64,000 bases of DNA, from assembly GCA_963422445.2 (NCBI GenBank), contig OY729512.2, positions 868,001 through 932,000 on the forward strand, read 5' to 3'. Below, piece after piece: positions 9,338 to 18,755 of this stretch. This DNA comes from G963422445 sp963422445. Its GTDB lineage: Bacteria > Pseudomonadota > Alphaproteobacteria > Thalassobaculales > Thalassobaculaceae. Numbering within the stretch: position 1 is the stretch's first letter; every line of letters starts with the position of its first letter. The notes below the pieces were generated by a model, which was not told where the DNA came from, did no database searches, and worked only from the letters and a program-made list of their open reading frames with translations. Position numbers and translations under genes: made by a program.

Positions 9338-10435
9338 TCAGTAGGCGCGCTCGACGCAGAAATCGACCACGTCTCGCAAGGCTCGTTTCGAGGTTCCGTC
9401 GCTGAACAGACCCAATGAATCGGCAGCGATCGCAGCGTAGTGCCGGGCCCTGGCGACCGTATCATCGAGTGCGCCATTCCTGCGCATGATATCCTGAGCC
9501 CGCTCTAGGTCACCGTTTTGCTGATCAAGTTGCTCAAGCGTCCGTCGCCAGAATGCGCGTTCGTCTTCGGAGCCACGCAGAAAAGCGAGAATGACAGGAA
9601 GCGTAATTTTGCCTTCCCGAAAGTCGTCTCCAACGGTCTTGCCCAGTGCCGACTGATGCGCGGAATAGTCGAGCGCATCGTCAATCAGCTGAAACGCGAT
9701 GCCGAGATTTGTGCCATAGGTATCGAGTGCGGCTTCTTCTTCCTTCGGACGGCCGGCAACCACTGCACCGACCCGGGTTGCAGCGGCGAACAGGGCGGCG
9801 GTTTTCGCCTGAATGACTTTGAGATACACCGTTTCTCCGGTTTCCGTGTCGTTGGCCGTCATCAGCTGTTCAACCTCGCCCTCGGCGATAACGGCCGAGG
9901 CGTTGGACAGGATTTTCAATACTTGCAGCGAGCCATCCGCAACCATCAGCTGAAACGCACGGCTGAACAGGAAGTCACCGACAAGGACGCTCGCCTTGTT
10001 ACCCCAGACCGTGTTGGCTGTTTCCTGCCCACGCCTGAAGGTGCTTTCGTCGACAACATCGTCATGCAGCAGCGTTGCAGTATGAATGAACTCGACACAG
10101 GCAGCAAGCCGGATATGACGGTTTCCGGTATAACCGCACAAGGCCGCGGCACCCAGTGTCAGCATCGGGCGCAGGCGCTTGCCGCCGGCTGCAATCAGAT
10201 AAGCGGCGAGTTGCGGTATGAACCGGACCTGGCTTTGCATATGCTCAAGGATCGTTGCGTTCACATGATCGAGATCATGGCGAACGAGATGCATCAGTGG
10301 GTCAAGCGATGCATCCGTTGATGTGATCTTAGCCTTCAGGTCAACAATTTTGGCCACGGTGATTTCCGATCTGCTTGACTGTTCTACCCGTGCGAGAATA
10401 GGACTAGCTGACAGACGGTCAAGCTCGGACCGCAA
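9338..10435 (-). CDS. ispB: Octaprenyl/polyprenyl diphosphate synthase
   Basis: This trans-prenyltransferase extends farnesyl diphosphate with isopentenyl diphosphate to make the side chain of ubiquinone. The GGKRLRP motif, the first Asp-rich motif (LLHDDVVDES) and the second (QLIDDALDY) are in the usual order. The frame allows 365 residues, but family members start shortly before DLKAKI, so the GTG at 10357 (VAKIVDLK) is the more likely start. That choice also frees room for the divergent promoter of the DUF2007 gene. The divergent DUF2007 and methyltransferase neighbours are a common alphaproteobacterial arrangement. Confidence 0.93.
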   Translation of the reverse strand: MRSELDRLSASPILARVEQSSRSEITVAKIVDLKAKITSTDASLDPLMHLVRHDLDHVNATILEHMQSQVRFIPQLAAYLIAAGGKRLRPMLTLGAAALCGYTGNRHIRLAACVEFIHTATLLHDDVVDESTFRRGQETANTVWGNKASVLVGDFLFSRAFQLMVADGSLQVLKILSNASAVIAEGEVEQLMTANDTETGETVYLKVIQAKTAALFAAATRVGAVVAGRPKEEEAALDTYGTNLGIAFQLIDDALDYSAHQSALGKTVGDDFREGKITLPVILAFLRGSEDERAFWRRTLEQLDQQNGDLERAQDIMRRNGALDDTVARARHYAAIAADSLGLFSDGTSKRALRDVVDFCVERAY

Positions 10436-10484
10436 CTGGATTATATCCGATGCATACTGTGCAGCGTATTATAGGCCTGAATCT

Positions 10485-10703
10485 ATGAAGGAATTGCTGC
10501 GAACGACCGATCTTGTTCGACTTTCCTTCCTGACTGCACTGCTGCGCAACGCCGGTATCGAGGCTTTCACGCTGGATAACCATATGAGCGTGCTCGAAGG
10601 CAGTGCTAACGCTATTCCCCGCCGCCTCATGGTCGGCACCGACGACCTCACTGCGGCAAAACGGATTCTCAGGGATGCTGGCGAACCGATCGACAATCAT
10701 TGA
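10485..10703 (+). CDS. DUF2007 family small protein
   Basis: This 72-residue protein begins MKELLRTTDLVRLSFLTALL and contains the DUF2007 hallmarks: an N-terminal strand-helix (LLRNAGIEAFTLDNHMS) and a C-terminal RRLMVGTDDLTAAKRILRDAG. The family is thought to be a small signal- or metal-binding fold; its function is not established. It overlaps the start of the following methyltransferase gene by 29 bases, so the two are probably co-translated. It is divergent from ispB. Confidence 0.85.
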   Translation: MKELLRTTDLVRLSFLTALLRNAGIEAFTLDNHMSVLEGSANAIPRRLMVGTDDLTAAKRILRDAGEPIDNH

Positions 10704-11448
10704 AGGCGCACCGGATGCCGCAAGTCGCGATACAATTCTCGGCGGCAGGGTTGTGCTATGGCAACCGCGGTCTGGATATCGCTCAGCAATTGATCCGGTG
10801 TTACTGGCGGCATCGGTTGGTGCTGACGCGGGTTCACGTGTGCTGGACTTCGGATGTGGCGTAGGTGCCATCAGTTTGTGCCTGCTGGCGCGAATTCCCG
10901 AGTTTCAGATAACCGGCCTTGAAATCGACCCCGGGCTCGTCGCGCTGGCCGAACGGAATGTTGTTGAGAACCAGGCAACTGATCGCTTCCGGGTTATTCA
11001 CGGTTCTGTCGCCGCACCGTCGTCCGCGCTGCCCGCGGGGACCTACGACCTCGTTGTCACTAACCCGCCGTTCCACGCTTCACACAGCGGCAGTGTGTCA
11101 CCCGTACAGCGTAAACGAACTGCGAATGTCGAAATTGAGACGGGTCTTGACAACTGGATTCTTGGTGCTGAACGGGCCTTGCGACCAAAGGGCCGGATCG
11201 CACTGATTTACAGGGCCGATCGTATGGTCGATCTGCTTGTGGCGCTCGGCCGCCGGTTTGGGGAAATCATTGTTCATCCATTATGGCCGAGGGCGGGGAT
11301 GCCTGCAAAACGGATTATCGTTCACGCGAGAAAATCCGTATTGACACCCCTGTGCCTGACCGCGGGAACCGCATTGCATACCGAAGATGGACAGTATGCA
11401 TCCACAGTGGCAAGAGTGTTGATTGGTCACGCCCTCAAACTGTTCTGA
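10675..11448 (+). CDS. TrmN6-like tRNA1(Val) adenine-N6 methyltransferase
   Basis: This SAM-dependent class I methyltransferase probably modifies A37 of tRNA1(Val). The SAM site VLDFGCGVGAISLCLL and the acidic strand end GLEIDPGLVALAERN are followed by the N6-adenine signature VTNPPFHA. About 257 residues is normal for the family. I chose the ATG beginning MLANRSTIIEGAP because it fits family length and overlaps the upstream gene; earlier in-frame starts add sequence that reads DUF2007 in another frame. Members beside ispB and DUF2007 in alphaproteobacteria are annotated the same way. Confidence 0.85.
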   Translation: MLANRSTIIEGAPDAASRDTILGGRVVLWQPRSGYRSAIDPVLLAASVGADAGSRVLDFGCGVGAISLCLLARIPEFQITGLEIDPGLVALAERNVVENQATDRFRVIHGSVAAPSSALPAGTYDLVVTNPPFHASHSGSVSPVQRKRTANVEIETGLDNWILGAERALRPKGRIALIYRADRMVDLLVALGRRFGEIIVHPLWPRAGMPAKRIIVHARKSVLTPLCLTAGTALHTEDGQYASTVARVLIGHALKLF

Positions 11449-11830
11449 TGCTCTTGTTATGGCATTTTCAAACTCGATGCATTCACCATGGCGACATTTT
11501 GATCGAATTACTGCCTCTTGTGGCGAGATGGTAATACGGTGTTGGCCAATCTCTCTTGATTTAGGAACCAAGACATGAAAATTTGAAATGTCCCCAAAGT
11601 GAATTCGAAATCTTTCTTGGAGAATTAATTTACGGTATGTGCCGTTAATTTTTGACTTTTATCCTGGTGCACAATCGTGGACAAAGCGGGTGGAAAGGTT
11701 TGAAATACCTATCGCCCATTTCAGTTTGAAGCGCAGCACGTCTGATAGAGGTTTCCGATCCTGTGTCCGCAACATGTTATTGGCGGTCAAATGATGATGA
11801 TATTCTCCAAAGTGGACACCAAGGAATTTC

Positions 11831-12057
11831 ATGCCTTCGGGCTACCATTACCGGATCTTGGAGCAACGATGCCAGATCGAGACGCTTCTTGAAATGGGCG
11901 CTTCGCTGCAGTCGATCGCCCGAGTGATTAGCTGCCATATCTCGACGATCAACCGGGAGGTGAAGCGGAATGCCGGTCAGCGAGGGTACCGGATGAAGCC
12001 GGCGCAGCACTTTGCCGACAGAGCGCCGTCGTGTGGCCTCGTCCGTGCCGCGCACGA
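11831..12057 (+). pseudogene. ISg transposase N-terminal fragment (IS30 family)
   Basis: MPSGYHYRILEQRCQIETLLE through CHISTINREVKRNAG is the IS30-type helix-turn-helix domain that recognises the element ends. The frame leaves the family sequence at about codon 75 because of the internal deletion, so the catalytic domain is absent. This is the only ISg copy that keeps an ATG start; the others have CTG or ACG at this codon. Confidence 0.8.
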
Positions 12058-12214
12058 CCGGATGAGACCCTGTCTCGTCTCGGCCGCATGACCGCCATCG
12101 CCCGGCTCGGGTCCGACCGACCGTGCGATGGCGACGCGTGCCGAATCTGCACTCTCCGTGGGCCGCCGCCCCAAGGACAGGTCTGGCGCAGCCGGACACG
12201 CGGCGCACACACCG

Positions 12215-13692
12215 GAACCTCTTGCAAAATTCCTGCCCCCAGGGTCGGTCGATCCCGGTCACATCTGCATCTGGAGGTCGGAATCCATGGATTCGCGGTG
12301 TCTCATCAGAGATGATGAGAACAAACATGGACCTTTGTGGACATCAGGACACGCCTCTTCGGGCCACTCTCTTCGAGAGGGCCGTGAAGGGTCGGCATGC
12401 GTTGTCGGAGCGCGCTATGGGACGGCGAGACGTATCAACGGGTCAGCCGCCAGGGCCAGGATGCCGAACATGAGATGGCAGGCGACCCTGGAATGTCCGC
12501 GGACGCGGACATGGCGCCCGCCACACTCATCCTTGAGGCGGGCGTTGGTCCTCTCGACACCGGACCGGATCCGGAACCGCACGGTCTCGGGATCGACATG
12601 GCCTATTGCACGCCGGGCCCGGGCCTCCCGGTCTCGCTCCTCCTTGAGGTCCTTGTCCCGGCGCGGATTGACATCGATGATCGGCACATGGCCAAGCCGT
12701 TCGCTCATCTGGTAGATCTCCCCGGCATCATAGGCCGCGTCCATGAGATCGTAGAGATTGGTCACACGCCCGGCGGTCATCATCGCCAGCGGGATCGCGG
12801 ACCTGGCTGTCATGGACGGATGCCGAGGTGAGGACGGTCCTCAGCGGCACCCCGCAGTCTGCTGTGTCGATAGGCAGCTTGTAACCGCGCCAAGCCTCCA
12901 GGACCCCCTTGGCAGTCTTCTTTGCCCCGTGATCGCAGACCTTCGGCAGCGCGTCGAGCCTCTCATCGAGATCCATCCCGTTCGCTTGCCGTTCGAGACG
13001 CCCAGGCTCCTTCGTCCTCTCCGCGCCCTTGCGGGGCCGGCCGCGCTTGCGGTTCGGCGTCCTGGCCTTCGGCGTCGGGGCCGGCGTCTCCCGGGCCTCG
13101 ATGGCCGTCGGGTCCCTCGACACGTGGCCGATGAGCGCATCGCCCAGTGTCTCTGCAACCAGAGCCGCGTGCATCCTCTCCGGAAGACGGGACTGCGACC
13201 ATTCGGCGAACGCCCGCGAAAACGTCGCTTCACTCGGGATCTCCGCGACACGCGACCAACCGCACAGTCGGCGCAACGTCGGGTCCACCTTGAGCCTGTC
13301 GATCAGGTGGCGGGTCGTCGGCAGACCCCATACCGCCTTGGCGATGGAGCCACGGGCCAGCGCCTGGCGATCCTCCCGGGGTCGACCCGGACCGGTCCAC
13401 ACCTCATCGACGAAGCCCTCCACCTTGACGAGATCGAGAGCTGTCACGAAGCGCTTGTGCGTCTCCAGGAGAGGACCGACCGCCTCGGCCAACGCAGGGA
13501 AAAGGTCCCCTTGAAATCGGTGCCAGAGATCGGATAGGGTCGAACCAAGGGTCATCGGGGTCACCTCCTCGGTATCTTGTTATTGTCGAAACACAACATA
13601 CCACGGGGTGCCTCTGAAACCCAGGCCCTCGACAACAAAATCAGCCTCGACAAGGCAAAAAACCAGTCGGGCCGGCAATCTTGCAAGAAGCT
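12215..13692 (-). mobile_element. ISa copy 2
   Basis: Left end GAACCTCTTGCAAAATT and right end CTTGCAAGAAGCT enclose a full-length but frameshifted transposase gene. It is inserted into the distal part of ISg copy A: sequence on both sides (ACACCG before, ACCATTTCAGG after) matches the uninterrupted stretch near 40.82 kb. Confidence 0.87.
12415..13564 (-). pseudogene. ISa transposase, one-base insertion
   Basis: The N-terminal 265 residues follow copy 1 closely. An extra G at about 12799-12800 (GATCGCGGACCTG against GATCGCGACCTG in copy 1) shifts the frame after SVHDSQV. The C-terminal 130 residues (LMDAAYDAGEIYQMSERLG to LIRLAVP) are intact in the shifted frame. One base would restore the gene. 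Confidence 0.9.
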
Positions 13693-13842
13693 GACCATTT
13701 CAGGATTTGTTCTTCGTCACCAGCGACGGCTGTAACGCCTCTCTTGCGGGCGCATGTAAGCGGCTCTGACAGCACGACCGGCACCCGGGCCGAATCCAGG
13801 CCAGCCGCTTGAGACGCGAAACCATCCCCAAAAAAATTCCGC

Positions 13843-14124
13843 GTCGGGCACAACCTCGCCTTCCGTCTCCAGACACACAAGGACGGAGGCCTGCGGTGTC
13901 TCGCCCACTTGCGAACTCCCTTCACGAACAATGAGGCCGAGCGTGATCTGCGAATGGCGAAGCTGCGTCAGAAGATCTCCGGCTGCTTCCGCTCTGAACA
14001 GGGCACTCGCGACTTCGCAACCCTGCGCACCGGCATTGCCAGAGCTCGCAAGCAGAGCTGGACTATTCTCGAAACCTCGGAACACTCTGACCCGATGCAT
14101 CTGATCTCCAGACTGAGGCTCTGA
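13843..14124 (+). pseudogene. IS66-family transposase (TnpC), C-terminal fragment
   Basis: About 95 residues remain: RVGHNLAFRLQTHKDGG, then TPFTNNEAERDLRMAKLRQ with KISGCFRSEQG, and an end at DPMHLISRLRL. The family's catalytic Glu region (NNEAERDLRM) is present, but everything upstream is gone. The left junction is with ISg debris. No terminal repeat of an IS66 element is visible downstream. Confidence 0.85.
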
Positions 14125-14488
14125 AACCCCCTCCCGGACACCGAAATCCCTCACGCAGACAGGTCAGATGCGTGTGGCCGTGGCGCGGCTCACGATACAA
14201 CCATGCGCCGTGAACCAGACCGCCGGGAGCAGAACCCGTTATCAGACCTAGGCTGTTATTATCTGAAAGCTATAGTACTTACAGATACAAGCGCGCATGT
14301 GCAGTGAAAACCGCATTGTTCCGAATCATCCCACATTTGCGACGTACACCCCTAGCCAACCCGGCGCTTGATACCGCGGGGTTTTCGTGGCAAAAAATAC
14401 GCAAGCGGCAGACTGGTGCCAGAACTCTGGATCCGGATGACGCCGCAATACTCGGATACCATATCCCGGATATAATCAGGGTCAGGCC
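14125..14488 (+). other. Gene-free stretch upstream of the decarboxylase genes
   Basis: The first part is flank of the IS66 fragment. From about 14230 the base composition becomes mixed, and an open frame of 62 codons (14304-14492, GTG start) overlaps the next gene by ATGA. I recognise nothing in that peptide and cannot tell whether it is real or the tail of a lost gene. No clear promoter was picked out. Confidence 0.3.
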
Positions 14489-15016
14489 ATGAGCACGGGT
14501 TACGGGGCAGCAGTTCCCTGGCAAGACGATCTCTACCAGACGTTGCGCACCAACGATGTGACGTTGTTCTGCTACGTGCCGGATGGTGGACACAAGACCC
14601 TGATCAACCGCTCGATCGAGGATCCGGATGCGATTTCGGTGCCGCTCACAACAGAAGAAGAAGGCGTGGCGATGTGCGCGGGATGCCATCTTGCCGGCGC
14701 CCGATCGGTGCTGCTGATGCAGTCGAGTGGCGTCGGTAATTGCGTCAACATGTTTGCCTTGATCCGGAACGGCCAGTTTCCATTCGTAACTCTGGTCACG
14801 ATGCGCGGTGAATTCGGTGAAATGAACCCGTGGCAAATTCCCATGGGGCAAGGCGTTCAGCCCGTGGTCAAGGCGATGGGGCTACATTGCCTGCGGGCTG
14901 AAACCCCGGATGCCGTGGTCCCCACTGTGCAAGCAGCCATCGACATGGCCTACCGGTCGAACCAAGGCGTCGCCGTCCTTCTCACCCAGAAACTGATTGG
15001 CGCCAAGCCGTTCTGA
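14489..15016 (+). CDS. TPP-dependent decarboxylase, alpha subunit (sulfopyruvate/phosphonopyruvate decarboxylase type)
   Basis: This 175-residue subunit is the pyrimidine-binding half of a two-subunit thiamine diphosphate enzyme, as in ComD of sulfopyruvate decarboxylase or split phosphonopyruvate decarboxylases. Visible motifs are FCYVPDGGHKTLI near residue 30, the TTEEEGVAMCAG segment with the Glu that activates the cofactor, and LLMQSSGVGNCVN. The partner subunit follows 27 bases downstream. Together they should decarboxylate a 3-substituted pyruvate to an aldehyde. Which acid is used cannot be read from sequence. Confidence 0.8.
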   Translation: MSTGYGAAVPWQDDLYQTLRTNDVTLFCYVPDGGHKTLINRSIEDPDAISVPLTTEEEGVAMCAGCHLAGARSVLLMQSSGVGNCVNMFALIRNGQFPFVTLVTMRGEFGEMNPWQIPMGQGVQPVVKAMGLHCLRAETPDAVVPTVQAAIDMAYRSNQGVAVLLTQKLIGAKPF

Positions 15017-15043
15017 TTACCCGGCGGGAAGGAGCCGGATGAT

Positions 15044-15631
15044 ATGAGTATAGATATTTCTCTCGACCGCAAACAGGCCGTCCCGGCGCTTGTCGGCGAT
15101 CCGTCGGATTTTCTGATCGTGTGCGGTCTCGCGGGCGCCTCGAAAGACATCGCCTATCTGACACAGGATGGTGACAATGTCTTCACGATGGCTGGAGCGA
15201 TGGGCGGCGCGACCGCCATGGGTCTTGGCCTCGCTTTGTCGCGGCCCGACAATCGGGTGCTGGTCGTGACCGGCGACGGCGAACTGCTTATGAATGTCGG
15301 GAGTCTGGCCACGGTTGGTGTGATGAAACCACCAAACCTCGCTATTCTGTGTGTGGACAACGGCCATTACGGCGAGACCGGCTATCAGGAGACCCATACC
15401 CGGCGCGGCGTCGACCTTGAGACGATCGCGCGTGGTTCGGCCATTCCGGTAACCCGGACTGTCAGCCGCAACGACGAGCTCGACGAAGCGTCGCACGTGC
15501 TCCGGGCATCGAACGGCCCGAGTTTCGTCTTGTTGCAGGTCAGTACGGAAGAGCCACCGAAGATCAAACGCTCGATGGATGCGAGCGAGCGCAAGCTCGC
15601 GTTTCGCAAGGCTTTGCTCGGCGCGGCATGA
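15044..15631 (+). CDS. TPP-dependent decarboxylase, beta subunit
   Basis: This 195-residue partner of the preceding gene carries the diphosphate-binding domain. The TPP motif begins at VTGDGELLMNVGSLAT and closes about 30 residues later at CVDNGHYGETG, the GDG-to-N spacing of the family. AMGGATAMGLGLALSRP precedes it. GGAAGGAG lies upstream of the ATG. The alpha-beta order and near-contiguity indicate one transcript and a heteromeric enzyme like ComDE. The next gene is on the opposite strand, so these two form the whole operon. Confidence 0.83.
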   Translation: MSIDISLDRKQAVPALVGDPSDFLIVCGLAGASKDIAYLTQDGDNVFTMAGAMGGATAMGLGLALSRPDNRVLVVTGDGELLMNVGSLATVGVMKPPNLAILCVDNGHYGETGYQETHTRRGVDLETIARGSAIPVTRTVSRNDELDEASHVLRASNGPSFVLLQVSTEEPPKIKRSMDASERKLAFRKALLGAA

Positions 15632-15674
15632 CGGAATCCCGCGGGTACTGCAATACTACCTGACCGTGAGCCGA

Positions 15675-16691
15675 TCAGCTGGCCAACGGTGTCAATGGAA
15701 TTGTCTGACCGGTGGTGGCGGCCAAGTAGGCCGCATCAATCACCTGAACCGCCGACACGAGGCGATCAAGCCCCGGCGACGGCAGCCGGCCGGCAGCGAT
15801 ATCCGCGAGAAACCGCTCTGCGAAGATGCCGTACAACGGATCTGAATCGAGGCTCATCGGAACGAACTCTTCCGACTGTCCAGAACGGACAATGCTGACG
15901 CCGGCCGTCTTGCTCAAGACATAGTGTGCGCTGCCCGCAAGGGCAAAATTGTAATCCCGCTTGTCCGGACTCTCGGGAAAATTGTAACCAGATTCGATGA
16001 TCGCCCGGCTACCATCCTGAGCCGTCAACACCAACATCGCGGAATCCTCGACAGGCACGTTATGGATTGCCGACCCGACATGCGCGGTCACGCTGTCAGG
16101 GGGATGGGGCATCAGGGACAATGCCAGATCGACAAAATGGACTGCGAGATTGATCAGGCAGCCGCCGCCACTGATCGCCGGATCAAGCATCCAGCCGCAA
16201 CCCGCCTCGATGTAACGGCCCGGCGGTCCGGCATTGAACCGCCAGGACTGCGTTGCGAAGCAGGCGCCTTCCGTCTCGGTCAGCCGATTGAACAGTTCCA
16301 ATAGTGGACCTGCACGCTGAACCAGTGGCACCGCCACCGGTACGCCAGCCGCAGCAGCAGCCCGTTGCAGCGCGGTAACATCCGTTATCGACTGGCCTGC
16401 CGGTTTTTCGATCGCGAAGGGAATACGCCGGCCGATCAGAGCCCGGCCGATTTCAGGCATTTCCGCATGCAGCCCGAATGCGAACGCGGCATCAATCCGG
16501 TCTCTGCCCGCGCAACGTGCTAGGAGCTCCCGCCAGTCGGGGTCACTTTCACAATCGAACATTGCGGCATAGCGCGCCCGGATCTCTGGATCACGCTCCG
16601 ACACTCCGACAATCTTGATGCCGGACACGCGCAGCGCCTCGATATAAAGTGGAAAATGCCAGTGCGAAACTTCGAGGAGGAGGACTTTCAT
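15675..16691 (-). CDS. Gfo/Idh/MocA-family oxidoreductase
   Basis: This NAD(P)-dependent dehydrogenase-like protein of 338 residues starts MKVLLLEVSHWHFPLYIEAL, an N-terminal Rossmann strand. IPFAIEKPAGQSI carries the family's EKP motif, whose Lys is catalytic in sugar and inositol dehydrogenases. The C-terminal half (DPAISGGGCLINLAVHFVDLALSL) is the typical G-G-G-x-L-x-D/N-x-x-x-H region. I set the start at 16691 because GGAGA precedes it; longer frames upstream look non-coding. It is divergent from the next gene, and the substrate is unknown. Confidence 0.82.
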   Translation of the reverse strand: MKVLLLEVSHWHFPLYIEALRVSGIKIVGVSERDPEIRARYAAMFDCESDPDWRELLARCAGRDRIDAAFAFGLHAEMPEIGRALIGRRIPFAIEKPAGQSITDVTALQRAAAAAGVPVAVPLVQRAGPLLELFNRLTETEGACFATQSWRFNAGPPGRYIEAGCGWMLDPAISGGGCLINLAVHFVDLALSLMPHPPDSVTAHVGSAIHNVPVEDSAMLVLTAQDGSRAIIESGYNFPESPDKRDYNFALAGSAHYVLSKTAGVSIVRSGQSEEFVPMSLDSDPLYGIFAERFLADIAAGRLPSPGLDRLVSAVQVIDAAYLAATTGQTIPLTPLAS

Positions 16692-16788
16692 GGCATAGTC
16701 TCCAGATATCGTTCCGAATTCCCGGACGATCGTCATGGCTGAATACCCGACCATGACCCCGTGCACAAACAGGTCGGAAGGACATGCG

Positions 16789-17475
16789 ATGCCGTTATTG
16801 GGCAAGGGGGTGGCTGCGATCTGGCATAACGTGCTTCCTGAAATACAGGATGACTACAATCGCTGGCATGTCCATGAACATGTTCCGGAGCGGGTCGGCA
16901 TTCCCGGGTTCTTGCGTGGGCGACGGTATGTCGCGATCCGCGGCGAGCCGCAATTCTTCCATTTCTACGAGACCCGGGCCCTCGCGACCCTGACGTCGAA
17001 AGACTATCTCGATCGTCTGAACGCACCGACACCGTGGACCCGCCGCATCGGTCCCCATATTAAGGACAACAATCGGTCGCTCTGCGAAGTCGTGACATCG
17101 CTGGGTATCGGCTCCGGGGCGGTGATCCTGACCGGACGGATTGCCGTTGCCGACGGCATGGGGGACACGCTTGTTGGATGGTTGGCGTCCGATGTCATGC
17201 CCGATCTGGTCGAGCAGCCCGGCATTGTCGGCGCCCATCTGCTCCAGGGCAATCATCGGTCGAGCGCAACACAGACCGCGGAAAAAGCGATGCGCGGCCA
17301 CCCTGACGATGTCGCCGACTTGGTTATGTTTGTCGAAGGTATCGAGGCCGAGTTGTTGGATCCATTGTGGCAGAGCGGGGTGATTGGCGAAGCATCCCTG
17401 GTTGAACACGGTGCCGCTATCGCGGCACTCGGCACCTACAAGCTGCACTACGCACTGTCGAACGAGGATCTGTAA
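16789..17475 (+). CDS. Dimeric alpha/beta-barrel-like protein (DUF4286/EthD-like)
   Basis: This protein of 228 residues begins MPLLGKGVAAIWHNV after a GGAAGGA site; an upstream in-frame ATG at 16735 is less likely. WHNVLPEIQDDYNRWHVHEH and VPERVGIPGFLRGRRYVAIRG resemble the strand-helix pattern of stress-responsive or EthD-like alpha/beta barrels, small cytosolic enzymes or ligand-binding proteins. The second half may repeat the fold. It lies between two minus-strand genes, so it is transcribed alone. No catalytic role is assigned. Confidence 0.55.
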   Translation: MPLLGKGVAAIWHNVLPEIQDDYNRWHVHEHVPERVGIPGFLRGRRYVAIRGEPQFFHFYETRALATLTSKDYLDRLNAPTPWTRRIGPHIKDNNRSLCEVVTSLGIGSGAVILTGRIAVADGMGDTLVGWLASDVMPDLVEQPGIVGAHLLQGNHRSSATQTAEKAMRGHPDDVADLVMFVEGIEAELLDPLWQSGVIGEASLVEHGAAIAALGTYKLHYALSNEDL

Positions 17476-17485
17476 AGCCCCCGCG

Positions 17486-18592
17486 TCATTGCGATTTGGG
17501 TTTTGCGTTGTTTTCGGCTTGCTGTTTTTCCCAGGCAGCACGCGCGGCTTCCTGTTCGCGGTGAACCTGCAGGTATCCGGCAGACATCTTGTCGCCGTTC
17601 CAGCGTCCACGGGTCCACCAGTAAACGGCTTGCTCCAAGTCTTGTTTGACGCCGAAGCCACCGGAATACATGAAACCGAGCATTCCCTGGGAAAACCCGT
17701 CATCTGCATCGGCACCGCGCTGGAACCAGTGGACTGCGGCCGCCGGATCCTCCTGATTCTGGTATATCTGCCCCATCGTGCCGTAGCCGCGCCGATGCCC
17801 GGCTTCGATGGCCTTTTGAGCATATGTGGATGCCTTTGCAGGATCGCGCTCAATGATAATCCCCTGATTATAAAGCAAACTGAGATAGATCATTGCCGTG
17901 CCGTCGTTATGCTCGTCAGCGGCGCGTTCCAGCAATCCCAGACCTTCAACGGCAGCTGAGCTCCCGCGTTCGGCTTTCTGCATGTCCAGTACCTTCATGG
18001 CATAGGCCACCATGGCCTCACTGTCGCCGGCGTCGATCATCTCCCGCAGTACTTTCGTTGTGCGTTTCGGGTTTTCAGGCCCGGCGCCGCCGGGCATGAA
18101 TTCCATTGCAGCCTCGATCCGTGCCGACGTGTGATCTGATTTCAAGGCCTGCAACAACATCAGCCAGGCCCCTTCAACATCCTTCTCGACCGTATCGCCG
18201 GCACCGAGGACGCGAGCCATCATGACCAATGCGGGCGGATAGCCGATTTCGGCCGCCCGCTCGACAAGCCGCACACGGGCTTCGCGGTCGCCGATTGCAA
18301 ATTTCGCATACGCGGCATTAACGAGAACCCGGCCGTCATTCGGGCTCGCTTGCCGGGCGGCCTCGCAGACCGCGTGGGTTTCGTCAACGGCGGCACGCAT
18401 CTTCTCATGTTCGGCTGCCGGCGCAGCGGGATCGGTGGCGCGGATCCAGAGGCGGGTTGTTTCAAGCATTTCCGCGCATTGCGCCGAGGGATCACCATAC
18501 CCCTGCGACGGGACACTGAACAGCCCCGTCAACAGCATCATTCCAGCCAGAACCGTCATGCGGTCGAAGCCAGCGGGTGCGATACAGTTCAT
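17486..18592 (-). CDS. Exported Sel1/TPR-repeat protein
   Basis: This 368-residue protein has an N-terminal signal-like segment (MTVLAGMMLLTGLFSVPS within the first 35 residues) and a series of Sel1-like repeats. Clear repeat units include GTAMIYLSLLYNQGI with YAQKAIEAGHRRGYGTMGQIY, and AAAVHWFQRGADADDGFSQG with MLGFMYSGGFGVKQDLEQAV. Such solenoids mediate protein-protein contacts, often in the periplasm. The end is charged (REQEAARAAWEKQQAENNA). The ATG at 18592 was chosen because it places the hydrophobic segment at the N-terminus. Confidence 0.75.
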   Translation of the reverse strand: MNCIAPAGFDRMTVLAGMMLLTGLFSVPSQGYGDPSAQCAEMLETTRLWIRATDPAAPAAEHEKMRAAVDETHAVCEAARQASPNDGRVLVNAAYAKFAIGDREARVRLVERAAEIGYPPALVMMARVLGAGDTVEKDVEGAWLMLLQALKSDHTSARIEAAMEFMPGGAGPENPKRTTKVLREMIDAGDSEAMVAYAMKVLDMQKAERGSSAAVEGLGLLERAADEHNDGTAMIYLSLLYNQGIIIERDPAKASTYAQKAIEAGHRRGYGTMGQIYQNQEDPAAAVHWFQRGADADDGFSQGMLGFMYSGGFGVKQDLEQAVYWWTRGRWNGDKMSAGYLQVHREQEAARAAWEKQQAENNAKPKSQ

Positions 18593-18755
18593 GTCAGCTT
18601 CTCCTCGCGCTTCGTCGGTCTTACGCACCGGTCCCTCTGGAGCAGGACCGGTTACTGGACCACGGACTGCAGTCGTTCCACACATGCTATTATCGCACTT
18701 TGGCGTTATTGTGGCAGTGTGAACTGCACAGGAACAGTCGCGGAGGCCCTTCGAG

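Larger units (their letters stand above)
11717..13842 (+). mobile_element. ISg copy A (IS30-type), deleted and interrupted by ISa
   Basis: The left end (CATTTCAGTTTGAAGCGCAG) and left internal region match the ISg copies at 39.7 and 43.2 kb. Most of the transposase gene is missing: sequence jumps near 12057 from the N-terminal part to the distal region (TGAGACCCTGTCTCGTCTCGG). ISa copy 2 is inserted at 12215-13692, and the ISg distal region resumes at 13693 with GACCATTTCAGG. It breaks off near 13842 at the IS66 fragment, without the right terminal repeat. Confidence 0.75.

Noticed and set aside
11281..11571. A 96-codon minus-strand frame at the end of the methyltransferase gene
   Set aside because: It is antisense to the C-terminus of the methyltransferase, with no ribosome site or known motif.
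14304..14492. A 62-codon frame that overlaps the decarboxylase alpha gene by ATGA
   Set aside because: No ribosome site or recognised sequence. The overlap is suggestive but could be chance, so it is mentioned only as part of the spacer.
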